A stretch of 11,486 nucleotides of DNA. Source: Porticoccaceae bacterium. GTDB taxonomy: Bacteria > Pseudomonadota > Gammaproteobacteria > Pseudomonadales > Porticoccaceae. A program made the translations under genes and the position numbers. The stretch spans positions 3,286 to 14,771 of the forward strand of contig NZXB01000054.1 in assembly GCA_002701765.1 (NCBI GenBank). Direction: 5' to 3'. The notes under the pieces are model-generated. The model had not been told where the DNA came from and did no database searches. It was given only the letters and a program-made list of their open reading frames with translations. Positions 7,448 to 11,486 of this stretch are shown piece after piece; the first letter of the stretch is position 1; each line of letters begins with the position of its first letter.

Positions 7448-8428
7448 TCACGCAAACGTACAATTAAGGGCATCATTAGCATCCGGATAATCAGCATCCA
7501 GAGCAAATGTAATGGCCTCGTCTACTTCCGCGCCAATAACTCTCTCTATATCAGATGCCTCCTGTTCAGTTAATATTCCATCATCTATTAATCGAGCCCG
7601 ATAGACAGGGACTGGATCGACCTGATAGTCGCTTTTTTCACCAGTGATGTACCCAGCTGGATCGCCCATGAAATGGCCGGAAAGGCGAACTGTTTCGATT
7701 TCTAAAATGGTTCCACCTTCCCCAGATCGCGCACGCTCCAAAGCACGCTGGGTAGCTAAATAGATTAACTCTGGATCGTTTCCTTCCACAAACTCTCCGG
7801 TCATACCATAATTCTCTGCCCTGTCACTGTTTCGTTCGCACGCTGTGGACATCGATTTGTGCGTTGTAACAGCCCATTTATTGTCCTCAATAACACAGAT
7901 GAACGGAAGTTTATGCAGGCCCACTATATTCATAACTTCATGGAAAGCCCCTTGATTAACAGCTCCATCGCCTAGAAAACTTAGTGCCACTCCAGATTTT
8001 TTCTGCATTTTTCTGGCAAAAGCCATTCCTGCCGCAGGTCCCAATCCTTCTGCGATAATACCACTCGAACTAAAGTTCACTCGCTTATCATAAAGGTGCA
8101 TGTGACCACCTCGACCTCCAGAAAGTCCAGCTTTTTTACCGAATAACTCAGCAGACATCTCTCTTAAATCAACGCCTCTAGCAACCGCTATATGATGAGG
8201 TCGGTGCCCCGTAGTGATCATATCTTCATCACTTAAAGCCGCACAAACACCCGCTCCAACCGGCTCTTGACCGTGAGAGGTATGTAATTCGCCTGGCAAC
8301 GGACCCGCTCCAAACGCAAACACGGGAGTTTTATCAATCCAGTATTGTGTAGTGAGACGATCATCCCAGAATCGACTTCTCACCATGGTTTCAAACATTG
8401 AACGGCGAATGCTGGTAGGCAAAGACAT
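7448..8428 (-). CDS. 2-oxoacid / acetoin-type dehydrogenase E1 component, alpha subunit (AcoA-like)
   Basis: This alpha subunit carries the thiamine diphosphate-Mg site, GDG (153-155) through N183 in VIEDNKW, the classic GDG-X(about 27)-N motif. Other landmarks are GHRPHH (74-79), GGRGGHMH (104-111), and the loop GHFMGDPAGY (251-260). That loop resembles the GHFEGD loop of acetoin dehydrogenase E1 alpha more than the GHSMSD phosphorylation loop of pyruvate dehydrogenase. I start at the ATG at 8428 (326 aa), because AGAGAGG lies 6 nt upstream; the longer reading begins at a TTG (8449) that would contain that Shine-Dalgarno. It is the first gene of the operon with E1 beta and the lipoyl carrier, behind a clear promoter and a leader of about 130 nt. 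Acetoin or a branched/short 2-oxo acid are the likeliest substrates by analogy. Confidence 0.92.
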   Translation of the reverse strand: MSLPTSIRRSMFETMVRSRFWDDRLTTQYWIDKTPVFAFGAGPLPGELHTSHGQEPVGAGVCAALSDEDMITTGHRPHHIAVARGVDLREMSAELFGKKAGLSGGRGGHMHLYDKRVNFSSSGIIAEGLGPAAGMAFARKMQKKSGVALSFLGDGAVNQGAFHEVMNIVGLHKLPFICVIEDNKWAVTTHKSMSTACERNSDRAENYGMTGEFVEGNDPELIYLATQRALERARSGEGGTILEIETVRLSGHFMGDPAGYITGEKSDYQVDPVPVYRARLIDDGILTEQEASDIERVIGAEVDEAITFALDADYPDANDALNCTFA

Positions 8429-8544
8429 ATAAATCCTCTCTAAAACCAAATTGAATCGCGTCTCATCACTAAAAAAATGCTAGTCGCGTTATTTTAATAA
8501 CACTGATGACCATAACAGTACAAACAGTGGGGAGCGGAACTGAT

Positions 8545-8562
8545 CTGAAATTCTGCTTTCAG
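8545..8562 (-). promoter_or_regulatory. Hairpin at the predicted 5' end of the E1 operon mRNA
   Basis: CTGAAA/TTTCAG arms (8557-8562 and 8545-8550) flank a 6-nt loop. The hairpin begins about where transcription from the promoter at 8569-8597 should start. A 5'-terminal hairpin could stabilise the transcript. Apart from it, the leader (8429-8562) shows no riboswitch that I recognise. Confidence 0.35.
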
Positions 8563-8568
8563 CCAAGG

Positions 8569-8597
8569 ATGCTATTAAGAGTCTAACGCTTTGTCAA
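8569..8597 (-). promoter_or_regulatory. Promoter of the E1 alpha-beta-lipoyl operon
   Basis: A perfect -35 TTGACA (complement of 8592-8597) is followed after exactly 17 nt by TAGCAT (complement of 8569-8574), which matches four of six -10 positions. The predicted start is near 8562, giving a leader of about 130 nt before the E1 alpha ATG. Confidence 0.72.
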
Positions 8598-8606
8598 TAA
8601 GTGTTT

Positions 8607-8625
8607 TTGCATTGTCTATGCGCAA
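8607..8625 (-). promoter_or_regulatory. LysR-type T-N11-A box upstream of the E1 operon promoter
   Basis: TTGC-N11-GCAA, an interrupted palindrome with LysR-type geometry, is centred about 54 bp upstream of the predicted transcription start, where LysR activators commonly bind. The arms are only four bases long. No LysR gene is in the window, so the regulator is unknown. Confidence 0.35.
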
Positions 8626-8706
8626 TAAAAGCTGCATTTACAATCAACACTCATGCTAGAATTAATGTCCTAAACACGACTTTATTATGAAACAGTCAAG
8701 AATGGA

Positions 8707-8727
8707 AACCAGTATTACGACCTGGTT
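8707..8727. other. Small inverted repeat downstream of the SGNH-CMD gene
   Basis: AACCAG (8707-8712) and CTGGTT (8722-8727) form a 6-bp stem with a 9-nt loop, about 55 bp past the stop of the SGNH-CMD gene. There is no T-tract on the minus strand (ATATTTT follows on the plus strand), so it is at best a weak terminator or processing hairpin. The surrounding gap 8626-8782 holds no other feature I can support. Confidence 0.3.
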
Positions 8728-8782
8728 ATATTTTCCAACATCAGTTTTAACCTCAAGAGCTATAACGAGGCCGAAGTACTGA

Positions 8783-10027
8783 TCAAAAACCTGCAACCCC
8801 ATCATCGAGTTGCACGCCAAACGAATTCAAGGCCATCGAAACCATGTGATACTGCCCGACAGTGAACACCAAATCCATCATCTGTTGCTCTGTATATTGC
8901 TTGGAAAGCGCTTCCCAAGTCTGATCACTAACAAAGCTATTCTCGTGAAGCTCATCGGCTGCATCTAGAAGGGCACGTTCGATATCGCTCCAATCATCAG
9001 CTTGCGAGCCAATCTTAATCCGTTCAATCTCCTCGTCACTGAGCCCCTCGTTTTTTGCAAAGATCTTATGCTGACCCCACTCATACTCTGAGTCACATAA
9101 CCAACCCACTCGAAGAATTAATATTTCCCTATGGCGACCATCAAGCTTGGAACTATCACCCATAACGTGATAAGCCCAGACATTAAATTTTTCAGCAGCC
9201 TCTATGTGTCGCGCTAGTGTAGCCGAAATATTATAAAAGGGCGCCTTTCCTTTTATTGGTTCGAGGTAACGTCTCTGTGCAACTGTCCATTCACTCTCTG
9301 GGATGGGGTTTATTCGCGCGCGTGCTAATTTCATAACACTACTCCTACCGTTATTATTAACATGATCAGTTATAAGTTCTCTCCAAAGCAAATAACCGTT
9401 ACCAGTCAGATGCAAATCATCATTACTAAATTCAGGAGCTATTGCTTCCCCGTCAGCATCTAAAAAATGAGGGTAGAGATTTATCCACGTGACTTCACTC
9501 GGCAAGGAATCCTGCAACTTTTTATTAAGTGATTCTATTTTTTCACGATATTCTATATCTCTTGGCAATATACTTTGGATATATACCTCTGTTTCCGATG
9601 AAACTGTTTTTAGTTGTCGGCTAGCCTCCAATATATTTTTTGTAATCTCCTGCTCCGAAAATTCTAAGGATAGATCATTCGTGCCGATCATCAAAAAAAC
9701 TTTTGATGGCCGCCTTAAGACTATTGCATCTATGCGCCCTAATAATCCTTCAGTGGTATCCCCATCGATACCAAAATTGTGTGTTTGGCTTTTAGGAAAA
9801 AGTTCAGACCAAGGACCCGCATAAGTTATAGAATCCCCTACAAAAACTATACCTCTTGATTGCTCAGACAATGCATCAAAAAGAGTCAACCTGCGCTCGT
9901 ACTCGTTGCTATCTCTCCAATAGGAAGAATAGAAACTGTTAAATCCACCAGCAAAATGCGTTAGTAATAAAACAACAAAAACGATACAAAAACAAAATGA
10001 TCCCAATACTGCCATTCTCATGATCAT
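8783..10027 (-). CDS. SGNH/GDSL hydrolase fused to a carboxymuconolactone-decarboxylase-like domain
   Basis: The 414-aa product has two domains. The N-terminal hydrophobic segment (about 6-28) is a membrane anchor or signal. Residues 58-225 are an SGNH hydrolase: block I VFVGDSITYAG with nucleophile S66, block II NFGIDGDTT (84-92), block III GTND (115-118), and block V DDLH with D203 and H206. All catalytic residues are present, so esterase/lipase-type activity outside the cytoplasm is expected. Residues 232-414 match a full-length CMD/AhpD-like protein: ARHIEAAEKFNVW (272-284), HREILILRVG (299-308), EYEWGQHKIFA (314-324). It lacks the CxxC of AhpD peroxidases. An internal ATG (residue 232) with its own Shine-Dalgarno lies exactly at the junction. 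The ATG at 10027 has AAGGA 7 nt upstream. An exported hydrolase joined to a usually cytoplasmic domain is odd. Domain calls are strong; the fusion being one functional polypeptide is less sure. Confidence 0.88.
   Translation of the reverse strand: MIMRMAVLGSFCFCIVFVVLLLTHFAGGFNSFYSSYWRDSNEYERRLTLFDALSEQSRGIVFVGDSITYAGPWSELFPKSQTHNFGIDGDTTEGLLGRIDAIVLRRPSKVFLMIGTNDLSLEFSEQEITKNILEASRQLKTVSSETEVYIQSILPRDIEYREKIESLNKKLQDSLPSEVTWINLYPHFLDADGEAIAPEFSNDDLHLTGNGYLLWRELITDHVNNNGRSSVMKLARARINPIPESEWTVAQRRYLEPIKGKAPFYNISATLARHIEAAEKFNVWAYHVMGDSSKLDGRHREILILRVGWLCDSEYEWGQHKIFAKNEGLSDEEIERIKIGSQADDWSDIERALLDAADELHENSFVSDQTWEALSKQYTEQQMMDLVFTVGQYHMVSMALNSFGVQLDDGVAGF
9332..9346 (-). promoter_or_regulatory. 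Internal Shine-Dalgarno and ATG at the SGNH/CMD junction
   Basis: AGGAG (complement of 9342-9346) lies 7 nt before an in-frame ATG (complement of 9332-9334), which would start MKLARARINPIP and yield a 183-aa stand-alone CMD protein. Spacing is optimal and the position coincides with the domain boundary, so internal initiation, or descent from two adjacent genes, is likely. Confidence 0.6.
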
Positions 10028-10135
10028 TGAAAAATCCTTATCTCATAGAAGTTCCGATGTTTTCTAGTCTAACAAGACGCATCAAGAAAAGAGACCTAAG
10101 TGACCCTTAAATCCACAAGGGACTGAATGCTTCGA

Positions 10136-10141
10136 ATTATA
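10136..10141 (-). promoter_or_regulatory. -10 element of the SGNH-CMD gene promoter
   Basis: A perfect TATAAT on the minus strand lies about 110 bp upstream of the ATG at 10027. The -35 candidate, TTAAAT at 18 nt, is poor, which fits a promoter needing an activator. The palindrome at 10166-10181 lies just upstream. Between promoter and gene, a 5-bp CCCTT/AAGGG stem near 10104-10122 is the only structure seen. Confidence 0.45.
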
Positions 10142-10165
10142 ATCCGGAAAGAGAGCGATATTTAA

Positions 10166-10181
10166 GACAACAAATGTTGTC
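10166..10181. promoter_or_regulatory. 16-bp palindrome, candidate operator
   Basis: GACAACAAATGTTGTC has perfect 7-bp arms (GACAACA/TGTTGTC) around a 2-nt centre. It lies 24 bp upstream of the TATAAT of the SGNH-CMD gene, adjoining the -35 region, as expected of a dimeric regulator site. The regulator is unknown. The remaining gap 10182-10344 contains no gene, terminator or repeat I can support. Confidence 0.5.
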
Positions 10182-10344
10182 AGGCTGAGAGTATTCCGAC
10201 TGATCATAACTTGTGAGGCTTTAAAAAAGGCACTATCGAGCAATCAAGGGGAATAATTTTTGTTGGGGACTTATTTAGCGTACTTGCATTTGTTTGACAA
10301 GACACCCACAGGTAAGAGATTAAATGCACATAGAAAAAGACTGA

Positions 10345-10827
10345 TTATTCATATGTTGACTGAACTTGCGGCTGCGTTTCACAGATGGCTTGGAGATGCA
10401 AAAAGTAATCTTCCGTGGTGCTCTGGCGCACTATGCCTAACCTGCCCATCTTGGACATATTCGAGAATCCCACACATGCAGGCATCATGAATCTAGTTAT
10501 CTCGTCGTCAGCCAAAATGTTTTGTCGCCAAGCTTTAAAAGCCACTTCCGTTATCCTCAAAAGGGACATATTTACCGAATCAAATACTGGCTTCATTTCA
10601 CTGGATAGTGAATCCGGACCATTAACTCTAAATTGGGAAAGCATTTTTCTAATCTCCGCATTTGTCGCCATCTTAAAGTGAAGATCAGTCATATCGGCGT
10701 TCAGCTTCTGGTATGTTGCTATGTTGGTGGCCTGGGAATATCTTTGAACCTCAACGCTCAGCAGATAGACAGAGCAGATAATCGCCACTAACGAAATTAT
10801 TTCAAATCCCTTACTCGATAAATTCAT
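10345..10827 (-). CDS. Hypothetical single-pass membrane protein, 160 aa
   Basis: I do not recognise a specific family. The N-terminus (MNLSSKGFEIISLVAIICSV) has one transmembrane segment, about residues 9-26. A helical, mostly polar remainder follows (YSQATNIATYQKLNADM...), probably cytoplasmic or periplasmic with the anchor at its N-terminus. The layout resembles the many short proteins of marine proteobacteria that begin with one TM helix followed by a helical domain of unknown function. The ATG at 10827 has GAGG 8 nt upstream, which supports a real gene over the opposite-strand reading in 10260-10490. It appears monocistronic; no clear terminator follows its TAA, and no convincing promoter was found upstream. 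Confidence 0.7.
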   Translation of the reverse strand: MNLSSKGFEIISLVAIICSVYLLSVEVQRYSQATNIATYQKLNADMTDLHFKMATNAEIRKMLSQFRVNGPDSLSSEMKPVFDSVNMSLLRITEVAFKAWRQNILADDEITRFMMPACVGFSNMSKMGRLGIVRQSTTEDYFLHLQAICETQPQVQSTYE

Positions 10828-11041
10828 ATCGCTAGCCTCATCATGACATATTGATCAGGGCATGATAGTCCGAATTCATCCAAAACTGTATCCTCAAGCT
10901 GAGTCTCGAATTTAAAATTAAAAAGTAAAAACGATAGCGCCCGATCAGACAAATCCTCTTATTGTCAGGCAATCATCTGTGGAGATTCTAAAGCCGCAAA
11001 TTCGGTGACCTTGCCCAAATCCTTTCGGCCATCACCGGGCG
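10828..11041. other. Intergenic stretch without a supported gene
   Basis: Only very short ORFs occur here. An inverted repeat CGGTGA (11003-11008) / TCACCG (11032-11037), with an inner GCC/GGC, could fold on either strand but has no T-tract. No promoter with good -35 and -10 spacing toward 10827 was found. Confidence 0.4.
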
Positions 11042-11136
11042 TTGACCGAACCTTTTTATCTGAATATGAAATGCATATTGGTAATACTAACAATGATAAC
11101 TATACATTTGCGTAATATCTGTGTAGGGCCAATAAT
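11042..11136 (+). promoter_or_regulatory. Cluster of three sigma70-like promoters on the plus strand
   Basis: Three pairs each have exactly 17-nt spacing: TTGACC (11042-11047) with TATGAA (11065-11070); TTGGTA (11078-11083) with TATACA (11101-11106); and TTGCGT (11108-11113) with AATAAT (11131-11136). The first has the best -35 and the third the best -10. They precede the small ORF at 11183 and the terminator at 11322, the only plus-strand unit in the window. At least one is probably used; AT-richness makes some matches fortuitous. Confidence 0.5.
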
Positions 11137-11182
11137 GCAGTGTAAGCAATCAAGGCACTGAACCAAAGGAGCGGTAGGTAAG

Positions 11183-11269
11183 ATGGAAATAGTATATGGC
11201 GCAATGATCTTTTCGTGTGTGTTACTAGTCGCCATTGCAACGCAAGACTTTCTGTCTGCGCAGCGATAG
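11183..11269 (+). CDS. Putative 28-aa single-TM small protein
   Basis: ATG to TAG encodes MEIVYGAMIFSCVLLVAIAT followed by QDFLSAQR: a hydrophobic stretch (about residues 4-19) long enough for one membrane helix, with a short polar C-terminus. A Shine-Dalgarno AAGGAG (11166-11171) lies 11 nt upstream, slightly long, with AGGT nearer. An in-frame TGA closes the frame just upstream, so this ATG is the only start. Promoter-like elements at 11042-11136 precede it, and a strong plus-strand terminator follows 53 bp after the stop. The antisense frame of 99 aa covering the same DNA runs through the terminator hairpin and is not credible. Chance occurrence is possible at this length; the transcript might instead be a small RNA. 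Confidence 0.42.
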   Translation: MEIVYGAMIFSCVLLVAIATQDFLSAQR

Positions 11270-11299
11270 TGCATTAACACAGATTTCTCAGACCCTCTA

Positions 11300-11315
11300 A
11301 TCCCACCTATGGGAT
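11300..11315 (+). other. Hairpin just ahead of the plus-strand terminator
   Basis: ATCCCA (11300-11305) and TGGGAT (11310-11315) form a perfect 6-bp stem with a 4-nt loop, followed by ATTTT. With the terminator at 11322 it makes two stacked stem-loops at the 3' end of the small transcript, as in many bacterial small RNAs. Confidence 0.55.
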
Positions 11316-11321
11316 ATTTTA

Positions 11322-11349
11322 AAGGGACCTCAAGGGGTCCCTTCTTTTT
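11322..11349 (+). terminator. Strong intrinsic terminator (plus strand)
   Basis: AAGGGACC (11322-11329) and GGTCCCTT (11336-11343) form a perfect 8-bp stem with loop TCAAGG, followed by CTTTTT (11344-11349). The T-tract is on the plus strand, so it ends plus-strand transcription. The minus-strand side has only TTTAAAAT and would be weak. It shows that a plus-strand transcript comes from the left, although no ordinary gene lies there. Confidence 0.9.
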
Positions 11350-11486
11350 GATCACATAACCATGACTAATTATTTCACAGCAAACACATTTTACGAAAGC
11401 ACCAACGGCTTGTGCTTATATCTGCTAAAAAGGCCTGTACACTTGCTGCTGACCACCATAGCGATGCGGGTGGTTTTCTGTGGGCC
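11350..11486. other. Window-edge stretch, no supported gene
   Basis: Frames are open to the edge on both strands: an ATG at 11362 on the plus strand, without Shine-Dalgarno, and a minus frame ending in TAA near 11391. Neither gives recognisable protein. ACCACC (11452-11457) and GGTGGT (11469-11474), followed by TTTT, form a weak terminator-like hairpin on the plus strand. Confidence 0.3.

Noticed and set aside
7023..7573. Plus-strand ORFs of 104, 94 and 84 aa
   Set aside because: They are antisense to the E1 beta and E1 alpha genes, which match their families along their full lengths.
9489..9824. 111-aa plus-strand ORF
   Set aside because: Antisense to the SGNH domain, whose catalytic blocks are all intact on the other strand.
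10260..10490. 76-aa plus-strand ORF with a TTG start
   Set aside because: It overlaps the 160-aa minus-strand gene, which has an ATG, a Shine-Dalgarno and a TM segment; this one has none of these.
11056..11355. 99-aa minus-strand ORF
   Set aside because: It begins within a strong plus-strand terminator and covers promoter-like DNA. Composition is not protein-like.

Overview
The window looks like chromosomal DNA from a gammaproteobacterium of moderate, slightly AT-leaning composition. The main evidence is the block initiator tRNA(fMet)-rimP-nusA-infB, which has the same order as the Escherichia coli metY-rimP-nusA-infB operon. NusA also carries two C-terminal acidic (AR) repeats, and a DjlA-type membrane J-protein sits next door. 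A marine, free-living lifestyle is only a guess, from the compact gene set and the family types. No CRISPR array, insertion sequence, phage gene or origin was seen.

Nearly everything is on the minus strand, so transcription runs from high to low coordinates. From right to left: (a) 11042-11349, a small plus-strand unit with sigma70-like promoters, a 28-codon single-membrane-segment ORF and a very strong intrinsic terminator. (b) 10345-10827, an unrecognised one-TM protein. (c) 8783-10027, an SGNH hydrolase fused in frame to a carboxymuconolactone-decarboxylase-like domain; a good Shine-Dalgarno and ATG lie exactly at the junction. (d) 6082-8428, a three-gene operon for a thiamine-diphosphate 2-oxoacid/acetoin-type dehydrogenase E1 alpha and E1 beta, plus a free-standing 84-aa lipoyl-carrier protein. 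No E2 acyltransferase or E3 is beside it. The operon has a clear promoter, a LysR-type box and a long leader. (e) 5487-5990, an ASCH-domain protein. (f) 3752-5206, a class I SAM methyltransferase followed by djlA. (g) 1-3703, the translation/transcription block. It has a near-consensus promoter with a GC-rich discriminator, initiator tRNA, an intrinsic terminator, rimP (TTG start with a near-perfect Shine-Dalgarno), nusA, and infB cut by the window edge.

The housekeeping block couples 30S maturation (RimP), elongation/termination/antitermination control (NusA) and initiation (IF2 and its tRNA). The terminator between the tRNA and rimP means the downstream genes depend on read-through or an unseen promoter, and NusA could feed back there. 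The dehydrogenase operon would decarboxylate or cleave a 2-oxo substrate and load the acyl group on the small lipoyl protein; where the acyl group goes next is the main open question. The parts most worth follow-up are the E2-less lipoyl/E1 operon, the SGNH-CMD fusion with its internal start, and the hidden small-protein or sRNA unit near the right edge.
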